This document shows, piece after piece, positions 24,879 through 33,043 of a stretch of 55,033 bases of DNA (position 1 is the stretch's first letter; the number at the start of each line of letters is the position of its first letter). Position numbers and translations under genes: made by a program. Origin of the DNA: an uncultured Lachnospiraceae bacterium (GTDB lineage Bacteria > Bacillota > Clostridia > Lachnospirales > Lachnospiraceae); assembly GCA_947626985.1 (NCBI GenBank), contig CANQUG010000018.1, positions 1-55,033 of the forward strand. The letters are read 5' to 3'. A model generated the notes under the pieces. That model searched no databases, was not told the DNA's origin, and worked only from the letters and a program-made list of their open reading frames with translations.

Positions 24879-25418
24879 CTATCGTAAGAAAGTTTTATCA
24901 AGTTTTGCAGGGACGGCATGATTTCGGTCATGCCGTCCCTGCTTTTTCTGTTCCATCAGCTTATCCAGCGGGATGTAACCCACAAGGTCATACTCAATGC
25001 GAATTTCCTGCTGTAATGTCTGCACTTCGGCTTTGAGCTGCTCCTGCTCATCTTCGTGGTTCCTGCTCATCATGGCGAACCGTTCGCCGTTCACCCGTCC
25101 GGCTGCGTTACCCTCATAGATATGGATAAAAAGCCGGTCAAGTTCAGTGATGCGCTTTTCATCCTGCGCCGGCTTTTTGCTGTGCATCCGAATCGTTTCC
25201 TGACTTTGCAGCAGAAGCCTTTGTTCCATCTGCCGGACAACCGGCCCCTCATGGATTGTTGGAAGCTGGTTGATGCCCCGGGGTTCATTACTGCGGTGAT
25301 TGACACGGACGGAAAGTCCTTTCTCCGCAAACTTGGCATTGCAGCGGTTCGCCCATTCCTCGCTATCTCTGTACTTTATGCCTTGCGCCAGTGTTGTAAA
25401 AACAAGCCCCAGTTGTTT
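24879..25418 (-). pseudogene. Chimeric mobile-element relic: relaxase fragment joined in frame to serine-recombinase fragment
   Basis: The minus-strand frame is open from 25418 to the stop at 24879, but no start with a ribosome site is visible. Its first part (GLSVRVNHRSNEPRGINQLP, PTIHEGP) matches the end of the MobA/MobL relaxase domain, where family members read along the lines of 'R-S-x-x-x-x-G-I-x-x-x-P-T-I-H-x-G'. The middle (ITELDRLFIHIYEGNAAGRV, NGERFAMMSRNHEDEQ, LKAEVQTLQQEI) matches the C-terminal region of large serine recombinases of conjugative transposons. The tail is unrelated. The joining of pieces of two different proteins indicates deletion within an integrated mobilisable element. 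Confidence 0.7.
24907..24947 (+). terminator. Strong 15-bp perfect hairpin with T-run
   Basis: GCAGGGACGGCATGA (24907-24921) and TCATGCCGTCCCTGC (24928-24942) pair perfectly around TTTCGG and are followed by five T. It lies inside the end of the minus-strand relic and backs up the terminator at 24802 for the plus strand; it may originally have belonged to the mobile element. Confidence 0.75.
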
Positions 25419-25509
25419 TTACCCAAGTTTCCATGCCTTGCATACAAACAGAGCTTTCGCTATAATAAAACCAAGATCAAGGCCAAGATCAAAGCGAGGA
25501 GGTTCCATC

Positions 25510-26421
25510 ATGGACAACAACCTGTTAGGCGAGCAGATCGCCAAGTATAGAAAAGCCGCAGGACTGACCCAGGATGAGTTAGGTAAGGCCGTTGGCATCA
25601 GTGCCCAGGCGGTGAGCCGCTGGGAGTGCGGCGGCGCACCGGATATTACGCTGCTGCCCGCCATCGCGGACCGGCTGGGGGTGACCATCGACGCCCTGTT
25701 TGGGCGGGAGCGGGAGATTCTGCCGGACGTGGAGGACGCGGTGCGGCGGTGGATCGTTACAGTCCCCCAAAGACAGCGATTGAACGAATTGTGCCGGCTG
25801 GTGTGGTCGGCCATGGGGCCGCTTGTCCTGCTGAAAGGCGGGGACTACAAAACTGCCCCGGAATTTACCCGCGAAAGCCGCTGTGAATGGATCGATGAGG
25901 CGGATGGAAAATCATATCCCATCCTGCGGCGGACATCCATTTTCAAGGAGGACGGTTTAGTGTTTGGGGTCAACGCCGATGATATGTCCTTTGTCTCCAT
26001 CTGGCCGGAGCCGGAGGCTGGCTATGAACCGTTCATGGCTAAAAACAATCTGTGTCGGAAGCTGTTTCAGGTGCTGGCCATGCCCCACTGCCTTGAACTG
26101 CTGGAATATCTGAACAGCAAGCCTGCCGGCGACTACCGTCACTATACCCCCGGGGCGATAGCAAAGGCTTTCGGCATTGAAGTTCAAGAGGCAGAAAACC
26201 TGATCGCGGCGCTGACAGAACTTGGTATGCTGAAACCGGCAACGCTGGAGACGGAGAACGGGGTATGTCACTCCTTCCGCATATGGGGGTATGACGCAAT
26301 CGTACCGCTCCTTTATTTTGCCCGCTGGCTGACCACGGGAGGCACCCCGCCTATCACTTCGGCCGGACGGACTGCCCCTGTGCTGCGGGGAGAAAAATGG
26401 AAAGAAAAAGAATTGATATGA
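25510..26421 (+). CDS. XRE-family transcriptional regulator with long C-terminal domain
   Basis: The 303-residue protein has a Cro/C1-type helix-turn-helix at about residues 7-60 (IAKYRKAAGLTQDELGKAVG, ISAQAVSRWECGGAPD). The remaining 240 residues are a ligand- or partner-binding region I do not recognise; near residues 190-260 it has a winged-helix-like segment (CLELLEYLNSKPAGDYRHYT). GCGAGGAGG precedes ATG 25510. Its end overlaps the start of an ABC exporter gene by 25 bases, so it most probably regulates that exporter. It lies between mobile-element relics and is likely to be part of acquired DNA. Confidence 0.85.
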   Translation: MDNNLLGEQIAKYRKAAGLTQDELGKAVGISAQAVSRWECGGAPDITLLPAIADRLGVTIDALFGREREILPDVEDAVRRWIVTVPQRQRLNELCRLVWSAMGPLVLLKGGDYKTAPEFTRESRCEWIDEADGKSYPILRRTSIFKEDGLVFGVNADDMSFVSIWPEPEAGYEPFMAKNNLCRKLFQVLAMPHCLELLEYLNSKPAGDYRHYTPGAIAKAFGIEVQEAENLIAALTELGMLKPATLETENGVCHSFRIWGYDAIVPLLYFARWLTTGGTPPITSAGRTAPVLRGEKWKEKELI

Positions 26422-28031
26422 CATATTATTTGAAAAAATTTTGGAAGCAAAACTTTGTTGTTCTTCTGCTTCAGATTGTAATGTATGGCCTGATCTCCTG
26501 GCAGTCTTTGGTACAGATTCAGCTGTTTCAGGCGATCATTGACTGGGACACTCATCGGTTTCTTCTGATTGTAGCCCTTAACATCGGAATATGGCTGACA
26601 GTCTCGGTGCTGGAAATCTTATGTGAGAAATCTGCATCCCACGCGATCCTGGTTATGAACAACCAGGTCAGGCAGGATATGGCCGCCACGCTGCTGCGCG
26701 AAACGTATCAAGACTACCACGCCCGGGAGAGCGGAGAATACCTGTCCTGGCTCACCACCGGGGTAGAGCGCATCGAGTCCTCCGCATGGAACTCATTTTT
26801 CGGTTTTACTGCCTATGTGACCCGGGTGATTACCAGTTTGGTGGCGCTGGCTGCCCTCCACTGGTCCCTGTTGTTGGCCTCAGTATCAGTGGGATTGATC
26901 CTGCTGGCTGTGCCACAACTGTTTCAAAAGAGGATGGAGCGTTTAGGGGAGGTCTGTGCTCAAGAGCAGGCAGCGGCCACTGGAAAGCTGAAAGAACTGC
27001 TGGGTGGGTTTGATGTACTGTGCTTCTTCGGCAGAAAAGACCGTTTCCTCCGAGGTATTGAGCAGGTCAGCAATCAGATTGAGGAACCAAAGTACCGGCA
27101 GGCATATATCCAGCGGGCAGTTTCTGCTGGTATCATCGGGAATGTCCAGATTCTGCTGAGTATTGGCACCACCGTCCTGGTAGCCATGCTGTCTTTCCAA
27201 GGGATCATCATCCAGGCTGCGCTCACCGGCACAGGCAATCTTTGCAGTTACGTCAGCAGCGGCATCAAAGAGATCGCGGCGCTGCGTCTGGCGCTGGCAT
27301 CCTCTAAAGCGTATTTTGAGCGTATTGCCGTTCATAGCAATGGGATCGATTACCAGTCCAAGGCGGGCATTGCCCCAGTGAAAAGCGCCATTACTGTGGA
27401 AAATCTCAGTTTTGAGTATGGCGGGAAACCCGTTCTTCAAGACTTGTCCCTCCAGTTCCAAAGGGGCGGCAAATACGCCCTCACCGGCCCCTCCGGGTGC
27501 GGAAAGTCCACCCTTTTGAAGCTCCTGCTGGGCTGGCTGCCGGATTATGCCGGGTCTATCCGCTTCGACGGCAAAGACGCCAAGGACTTCACCCCAGAAC
27601 AGCTTCAGCAGCAGATGAGCTACATTGAGCAGAACGTGTTCCTGTTCAACTCCACCATCCGGGACAACATCACTTTGGGCGAAACGTTTACCGATGAGCA
27701 GATGAAAAGGGCCCTGCGGGACAGCGCCCTCATGGGTGATCTGGCCTCCATGCCGGACGGTTTGGATACCATCGTTGGCGAAGAAGGCGGCAGCCTCTCC
27801 GGCGGGCAGAAGCAGCGTGTGGCTATCGCCAGGGCGCTGATTCATGACCGCTCCATCCTCCTTGTGGACGAGGGCACCAGCGCATTGGACCAGAAGAATG
27901 CGGACATTGTAGAAAAGAGTTTGCTGGCGAATCCCGGCCTGATGCTGATTTTGGTCAGCCACCACCTCACTCCCGAACGGAAAGAACAGTTTACCCAAGT
28001 GTACAGCTTAAAGCCGGTGGCTTCCATCTAA
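26397..28031 (+). CDS. ABC exporter, fused membrane and ATPase domains
   Basis: The 544-residue half-transporter has an exporter-type membrane domain with about six helices (residues about 20-310) and a C-terminal ATPase domain with Walker A GPSGCGKST, Q-loop SYIEQNVFLF, signature LSGGQKQR, Walker B ILLVDEGTSALD and H-loop LVSHH. It probably works as a homodimer exporting a peptide, drug or lipid. ATG 26397 has GGGGAG just upstream; the internal ATG 26418, which overlaps the regulator stop as ATGA, is an alternative. The preceding XRE gene is its presumed regulator. A bacteriocin or toxic-compound immunity role is possible but not shown. Confidence 0.87.
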   Translation: MERKRIDMTYYLKKFWKQNFVVLLLQIVMYGLISWQSLVQIQLFQAIIDWDTHRFLLIVALNIGIWLTVSVLEILCEKSASHAILVMNNQVRQDMAATLLRETYQDYHARESGEYLSWLTTGVERIESSAWNSFFGFTAYVTRVITSLVALAALHWSLLLASVSVGLILLAVPQLFQKRMERLGEVCAQEQAAATGKLKELLGGFDVLCFFGRKDRFLRGIEQVSNQIEEPKYRQAYIQRAVSAGIIGNVQILLSIGTTVLVAMLSFQGIIIQAALTGTGNLCSYVSSGIKEIAALRLALASSKAYFERIAVHSNGIDYQSKAGIAPVKSAITVENLSFEYGGKPVLQDLSLQFQRGGKYALTGPSGCGKSTLLKLLLGWLPDYAGSIRFDGKDAKDFTPEQLQQQMSYIEQNVFLFNSTIRDNITLGETFTDEQMKRALRDSALMGDLASMPDGLDTIVGEEGGSLSGGQKQRVAIARALIHDRSILLVDEGTSALDQKNADIVEKSLLANPGLMLILVSHHLTPERKEQFTQVYSLKPVASI

Positions 28032-28066
28032 AATCGGCATACATAGAATAGTGGCGGTTCACAATT

Positions 28067-28327
28067 TCATTTCAATTTTTCTGACCGTTCTTTGATGTCC
28101 TGTCCATTTGCCTGATTTTTGATTTTGCTGTTTTGCATGACTTCACATTGTTCCATGAAAAGCTGCGCCGGTCGGCGATATATGTTCGCTGCCCGGCGTG
28201 ACGCTAGGGGCATGAAGCCATAAAACTTTTCGTTGTTTTGATAAAGCCCTGTTATGCCGCTCTCCCTGAAAGCCGTTTCTGCTCCGAATCTCACGGCGGC
28301 ATTTTCGTTCCCCCTGGTGCGCTCATG
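28067..28327 (-). pseudogene. Short minus-strand reading frame, probable mobile-element remnant
   Basis: The frame is open from 28327 to the stop at 28067. It contains VRFGAETAFRESGITGLYQN and FMPLASRRAANIYRRPAQLF, which look like protein rather than chance sequence, but I cannot assign a family. The only start in frame is a GTG at 28292-28294 with no ribosome site. Position on the far side of the XRE/ABC pair from the relaxase/recombinase relic suggests that it marks the other boundary of the island. The rest of the gap, 28328-28453, holds nothing I recognise. Confidence 0.35.
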
Positions 28328-28453
28328 TTATTGCGGTCACTTTGCCGGAGAACATATTCCTTTCAGACGGTCATGTAGTTTTCAAAGTGCGTTGTCTGTT
28401 GACATGGAGTGTCTACTGATTACCTGATGGGTCTGACAGAAACCCTGTACTTT

Positions 28454-28714
28454 TTATCGTGCATTCAGCTTCCCCCGCAAATTTTCGAAAACTTCTTCAT
28501 GGCTCATGCAGGCACTGTTTTCTCCTGCCGCTTTGTCTGCTTTGTCTAAAGCGAGCTCTGCGCTGTCTGTCAGTTTGGAATATTCTTCTAAACTAAGCAC
28601 CACCATTGCTCCATAACCGTTTTTTGTTAAATAAACCGGTTCTCCTGCATTTAAGATTTTTTCAATATCAGAAAATTTGTTCCTTAAATCCGAAACTGGT
28701 CTGATCTGCAGCAT
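28454..28714 (-). CDS. Phd/YefM-family antitoxin, apparently without toxin partner
   Basis: The 86-residue protein has the Phd/YefM N-terminal DNA-binding part: IRPVSDLRNKFSDIEKIL, GEPVYLTKNGYGAMVVLSLE and EYSKL. The C-terminus, which normally wraps the toxin, is HEEVFENLRGKLNAR. Such antitoxins repress their own operon and neutralise a RelE- or Doc-type toxin. Downstream on the minus strand (below 28454) no toxin gene is visible, and the RelE-like toxin at 52991 has its own partner, so this looks like an orphan left after loss of the toxin. Confidence 0.85.
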   Translation of the reverse strand: MLQIRPVSDLRNKFSDIEKILNAGEPVYLTKNGYGAMVVLSLEEYSKLTDSAELALDKADKAAGENSACMSHEEVFENLRGKLNAR

Positions 28715-28774
28715 ATCTCACAACTCCTTATCAGAATTTTATCAAAATCTTACCTTAACTTTATCATTTTCTGC

Positions 28775-28803
28775 ATTATACCAGACTATTCATAAAGAAA
28801 CAA
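28775..28803 (-). promoter_or_regulatory. Promoter of the Phd-like antitoxin gene
   Basis: On the minus strand TTGTTT (28803-28798) and TATAAT (28780-28775) are 17 bp apart, about 60 bases before the start codon. Confidence 0.6.
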
Positions 28804-29008
28804 CCTTGTTTCACAATCATTCGGTCGCTTTTACTTTTACTTTGGATGTAGAAAGGAATCGGCTTGATAGGGAATATTTCTTATGGTAAAATTACCAGAA
28901 AAGAACACGGCTGTCCAGAGTGTTCATCTGCGGCAGAATGTGACAGCAGCAGAACGGTGGTTTAACGCAGTGTGATCCTGTCCGGCAGGACAGATGGGAG
29001 GGTATGAC

Positions 29009-30142
29009 GTGAAGGAATTTAATGTGACGGGGACCTGTATTCCGGAAGAAAATTATATGGCGGATATCACGGAAAAGCTGGAACGGATCACGGAAATGGT
29101 CGAAAAAGGACAGTATTTTACCATAAACCGGGCACGACAGTACGGAAAAACTACTATGCTTGCGGCGTTGTACCGCAGGCTGAAAAATAAATATTATATG
29201 ATTCGGATGAGCTTTGAAAGCTGCTCCGAAGAAAGTTTTGAGAACAACGGAACGTTTGTGAAGGTTTTTATTTCTCTTGCAGCGGACAGTTTGGAAGTTA
29301 CAGATCTGAATCCGGAAATCGTCAATGAATGGAGCAGTCTGGACTTATGGGAGGGAAAAGGAGAAAAATCCCCGTTTGAATATCTGAGTAAAAAAATCAC
29401 CAGCCTTTGCAAAAAGAGCGATAAGGAAATTCTTCTGATGATCGATGAGGCAGATAAAAGTTCAGATAACCAGAGCTTCCTGAATTTTCTGGGAATGCTC
29501 AGAAATAAATATCTCAGGAGGCGTGAGGGTCTGGACGTAACGTTTAGAAGCGTGATCCTGGCGGGCGTCTATGATATCAAAAATTTAAAGCTGAAGATTC
29601 GTTCTGATGCGGAGAAGAAATACAACAGTCCCTGGAACATAGCTGCTGATTTTAATGTGGACATGAGTTTTTCACCGGAAGAGATCGGGGGAATGCTCAG
29701 CGAATATGAAAAAGACCATGGTACGGGAATGGATATTTTGGAGATCAGCAGGGAAATCTATTTTTATACCAGCGGATATCCGTATCTGGTGAGCCGGTTG
29801 TGCAAGTGGATTGACGAAGAGGGAGGAAGAGTCTGGAGCACAGAGAATGTGAGAAAGGCAGAGTGCGCCGTGCTTAATTCAGAAAATACTCTTTTTGACG
29901 ATCTGATAAAGAATATTGAAAATGACGCGGAACTGAAGCGGATCGTAAAGGATATGCTTTTGAATGGTCTGGAGGTTCCTTTTGTGCAATCGAATGAAAT
30001 AGTAAAAAAAGGACTGCTCTTTGGGTTTTTCTCCAGACATGAAAATAATGTGCGAATAGCAAATATTATTTTTGAAACATATCTGTATAATCATTTTCTG
30101 ATAGAAAAATTGCTGGAAAACCGCCGGCAAACCGCAATCTGA
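29009..30142 (+). CDS. AAA-ATPase-like protein, lacking the usual C-terminal nuclease-like domain
   Basis: The 377-residue product belongs to the clostridial and Bacteroides family that begins FNVTGTCIPEENYMADI. It has a degenerate Walker A (NRARQYGKTTML), Walker B with EILLMIDEADKS and a later SGYPYLVSRLCKWIDEE segment. Full-length relatives are about 520-570 residues and carry a PD-(D/E)XK-like C-terminal domain; this one stops after YLYNHFLIEKLLENRR, where that domain would begin. GTG 29009 is preferred because GGGAGGG (28996-29002) fits it; the ATG at 28994 would overlap that site. The family's role is unknown, though it is often linked to mobile or defence DNA. Confidence 0.78.
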   Translation: MKEFNVTGTCIPEENYMADITEKLERITEMVEKGQYFTINRARQYGKTTMLAALYRRLKNKYYMIRMSFESCSEESFENNGTFVKVFISLAADSLEVTDLNPEIVNEWSSLDLWEGKGEKSPFEYLSKKITSLCKKSDKEILLMIDEADKSSDNQSFLNFLGMLRNKYLRRREGLDVTFRSVILAGVYDIKNLKLKIRSDAEKKYNSPWNIAADFNVDMSFSPEEIGGMLSEYEKDHGTGMDILEISREIYFYTSGYPYLVSRLCKWIDEEGGRVWSTENVRKAECAVLNSENTLFDDLIKNIENDAELKRIVKDMLLNGLEVPFVQSNEIVKKGLLFGFFSRHENNVRIANIIFETYLYNHFLIEKLLENRRQTAI

Positions 30143-30184
30143 AGTAATCTCTCAATTCCTATCGCCCAGCATACAAAGTCAGAA

Positions 30185-30223
30185 CTCTCCCTCCCGGTAC
30201 CTCCGCGGGGGAGAGAATTTTTT
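30185..30223 (+). terminator. Terminator after the AAA-like gene
   Basis: CTCTCCC (30185-30191) pairs with GGGAGAG (30209-30215), followed by AA and six T. Confidence 0.65.
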
Positions 30224-30232
30224 ACAATTTAC

Positions 30233-30261
30233 TGGACATTGCTTTGTTAGTGTGCTATACT
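30233..30261 (+). promoter_or_regulatory. Putative promoter of the opp operon
   Basis: TGGACA (30233-30238) and TATACT (30256-30261) are 17 bp apart. The leader to ATG 30346 is about 80 bases. Confidence 0.55.
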
Positions 30262-30345
30262 GATGAAGTGCGCAAAGGAGCGTATTACCTCTTTGTTTGC
30301 GCTTTTTTTATTATCCATTTTCAATTTCATAAAGGAGGATGTTTT

Positions 30346-31989
30346 ATGAGAAAGACAAAAGCAGCAGCTGCACTGGTAACTGCCTCCGCTCTTGTTCTCG
30401 GCTCCATGAGCATGGGCACCGCAGTTTTTGCGGAAGCAGGCGGCTCTGACCTGAACATCATGCTGGAAACTCCTGTTGAGTCTCTGGACCCTCAGCAGGC
30501 TACTGACGGTACTTCCTTCGAAGTCATCGCCGACTACACAGACGGTCTTATGCAGATGGACGCAGACGGAAAAGCAGTGGAAGCTCTGGCGGAAAGCTAT
30601 GAGATTTCCGAAGACGGTCTTACCTATACCTTCCATCTTCGTGACGCCAGCTGGAGCAATGGAGACCCGGTAACTGCCAATGACTTCGTATACGCATGGC
30701 AGAGAGCCGTAGATCCGGACATTGCTTCCGAGTACGCATACATGCTCAGCGATATCGGCCAGATCGTGAACGCTGCAGAGATTATCTCCGGCGAGAAGGA
30801 CAAGAGCGAGCTGGGAGTTACCGCTGTGGATGATAAGACTCTGGAAGTGAAGCTGAATGTTCCTGTCAGCTATTTCCTGTCTCTGATGTACTTCCCCACC
30901 TACTATCCTGTAAACCAGGCGTTCGTGGAGGAGGTTGGCGATACCTTCGGTACCAGTCCCGAGACCGTTCTTTCCAACGGCGCGTTCGTGCTCGACACCT
31001 ATGAGCCGGCGGCGACCGCCATTCATCTCACGAAAAACGAAGATTACTGGGATGCTGAGAGAGTACAGCTTTCCGGACTGAACTATCAGGTTATCCAGGA
31101 TTCTCAGCAGGCCCTCATGAGCTATCAGAGCGGCGACCTGGACACCACCCTTGTAAATGGCGAGCAGGTGGATCAGGTGAAGGATGATCCGGAATTCCAG
31201 ACCATCGGCGCAGGTTATCTCTGGTATGTAAGCCCCAACATGGACGGTGTTCCTGAGCTTGCGAACCTGAATATCCGTCTGGCCATGAGCAACGCCATCA
31301 ACCGTGTTTCCATCACAGAGGACGTATTAAAGGATGGTTCCATTCCTACATACACTGCGGTTCCCCTGCAGTTTGCTACCGGTCCCGACGGCTCCGACTA
31401 TTCCGCAGATCAGACAAAATATTCGGATGTTTGCGCGGACGACGCGGAAAAAGCAGCGGAATACTGGGCAGCAGGACTGGAAGAGCTTGGTATTTCCGAA
31501 CTCACTCTTGACATGGTAGTGGATGCGGACGACGCTCCCCAGAAGGTTGCTCAGGTGCTGAAGGAGCAGTGGGAGACCACTCTTCCCGGACTGACCGTAA
31601 ACCTTGTAATCGAGCCCAAGAAGAACCGTGTGGAAGACATGCAGAACGGCGACTTCCAGCTGGGACTTACCCGCTGGGGCCCGGACTATGCTGACCCCAT
31701 GACCTATCTCGGCATGTGGATTACCGGCAACTCCAACAACTATGGTTTCTGGAGCAATGAAGAGTATGATTCCATCATCGCTGAGTGCACCACCGGCGAC
31801 CTTTGCACCGATGCGGAAGGACGCTGGGCAAGACTGTATGACGCAGAGAAGATCGTTATGGATGAAGCGGTGATCTATCCGCTTTACACTCAGGCGAACG
31901 CAGAAATGCTTTCTTCCAGCGTTACCGGTATTGAATTCCATCCGGTTGCCCTGAACCGTGTTTACAAGAACGCAGTTAAGGCAGAATAA
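30346..31989 (+). CDS. oppA: Oligopeptide ABC importer, substrate-binding protein
   Basis: The 547-residue protein is a family-5 binding protein: ESLDPQQATDGTSFEVI, the core YTFHLRDASWSNGDPVTAND, with FVYAWQRAVDP following, and RWGPDYADPMTYL near the C-terminus. It has a Sec signal peptide ending near AVFA-EAGG but no lipobox cysteine, as in the binding proteins at 6717 and 43597. These proteins bind oligopeptides of varied sequence; specificity cannot be read here. AAAGGAGG precedes ATG 30346. It heads a complete importer gene set. Confidence 0.92.
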   Translation: MRKTKAAAALVTASALVLGSMSMGTAVFAEAGGSDLNIMLETPVESLDPQQATDGTSFEVIADYTDGLMQMDADGKAVEALAESYEISEDGLTYTFHLRDASWSNGDPVTANDFVYAWQRAVDPDIASEYAYMLSDIGQIVNAAEIISGEKDKSELGVTAVDDKTLEVKLNVPVSYFLSLMYFPTYYPVNQAFVEEVGDTFGTSPETVLSNGAFVLDTYEPAATAIHLTKNEDYWDAERVQLSGLNYQVIQDSQQALMSYQSGDLDTTLVNGEQVDQVKDDPEFQTIGAGYLWYVSPNMDGVPELANLNIRLAMSNAINRVSITEDVLKDGSIPTYTAVPLQFATGPDGSDYSADQTKYSDVCADDAEKAAEYWAAGLEELGISELTLDMVVDADDAPQKVAQVLKEQWETTLPGLTVNLVIEPKKNRVEDMQNGDFQLGLTRWGPDYADPMTYLGMWITGNSNNYGFWSNEEYDSIIAECTTGDLCTDAEGRWARLYDAEKIVMDEAVIYPLYTQANAEMLSSSVTGIEFHPVALNRVYKNAVKAE

Positions 31990-32052
31990 GAGGACGCGTC
32001 TTTTGCTGTCTGGCAGCTGAGCATCCTGATATAGAAGCAACGGACACTTATT

Positions 32053-32091
32053 CGGCCGCACTAAGGGAGACTTTAGTGCGGCCGGTCTTTT
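32053..32091 (+). terminator. Intercistronic attenuator between oppA and oppB
   Basis: CGGCCGCACTAA (32053-32064) pairs perfectly with TTAGTGCGGCCG (32073-32084), followed by GTCTTTT. Partial termination here would give more oppA than downstream transcript. The oppB ribosome site (GGAGGAG) lies only a few bases downstream. Confidence 0.75.
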
Positions 32092-32103
32092 GGAGGAGAA
32101 AAT

Positions 32104-33039
32104 GTGAAAAATTACGTCCTGAAACGATTAGTAACCTCTGTTTTTACACTCCTGGCGATTCTTCTGGTGCTCTTCGTACTGATGCAGCTTATGCCGGGAT
32201 CACCCTTTAACGATGAAAAACTCAACGACTCCCAGAGGGAAGCTCTCTATGCCAAATATGGTCTGGACGATCCGGTGGTGGTGCAGTTCGGCCGTTATGT
32301 GGGCAATATGCTTCACGGAGACCTGGGCGTCAGCTACAAGATTTCAAAAAACACTCCTATTTCACAGATGCTTGAGACGAGGCTTCCCGTATCACTCTTT
32401 ATCGGAGGCTTTGCCGTCAGTATCGGCGCTGTGGTGGGCCTGATCCTGGGTCTGATCGCGGCGCTGAAGCATGACACTATCCTGGATTCGCTGGCCACCA
32501 TCATTTCCGTTATCGGTGTGTCAGTTCCTTCCTATGTATTCGCGCTGGCATTAAGCTACAGCCTCGGGTTTAAGCTGCAGTGGTTTCCCATGCTCTATAA
32601 TCTGAAGGATTCCTTTAATTCCAGCGTTTTGCCCAGTATTTCCTTGTCCATGTTTACCATGGCCTCCATCGCCCGTTTTACCCGGAGCGAAATGCTGGAA
32701 GTTCTCGGCAGCGATTACATGCTGCTGGCAGAGAGCAAGGGGATTTCCGGTTTCTCTCTCATCTTCCGCCATGCTCTTCGAAACGCGCTGATTCCCATCG
32801 TAACGGTTCTGGCGCCGCTGGTAGTGGACCTGATGACCGGCTCCCTGGTGGTGGAAAAGATTTTTGCCATTCCAGGCGTGGGAAGCCTTCTGGTAAACGC
32901 CATCCAGTCCAACGATTACAACGTGGTTATTTCCCTGAGCTTTATCTACTCCGCCCTCTACATACTGATCATGCTGGTGGTGGATATTCTCTACGGAGTC
33001 ATCGATCCGCGGATCCGTCTGGCAAAGAAAGGAGACTGA
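32104..33039 (+). CDS. oppB: Oligopeptide ABC importer permease B
   Basis: The 311-residue permease has the OppB start MKNYVLKRLVTSVFTLLAI, cited by its first 19 residues, six helices, a long extracellular loop after helix 1 (MPGSPFNDEKLNDSQREALY) and the EAA motif SDYMLLAESKGISGFSLIF. The start is GTG at 32104, because the ATG two bases before it is out of frame. Confidence 0.92.
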   Translation: MKNYVLKRLVTSVFTLLAILLVLFVLMQLMPGSPFNDEKLNDSQREALYAKYGLDDPVVVQFGRYVGNMLHGDLGVSYKISKNTPISQMLETRLPVSLFIGGFAVSIGAVVGLILGLIAALKHDTILDSLATIISVIGVSVPSYVFALALSYSLGFKLQWFPMLYNLKDSFNSSVLPSISLSMFTMASIARFTRSEMLEVLGSDYMLLAESKGISGFSLIFRHALRNALIPIVTVLAPLVVDLMTGSLVVEKIFAIPGVGSLLVNAIQSNDYNVVISLSFIYSALYILIMLVVDILYGVIDPRIRLAKKGD

Positions 33040-33043
33040 GCCC

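Noticed and set aside
25056-25550. 164-codon plus-strand frame before the XRE gene
   Set aside because: It is antisense to the relaxase/recombinase relic and overlaps the XRE start.
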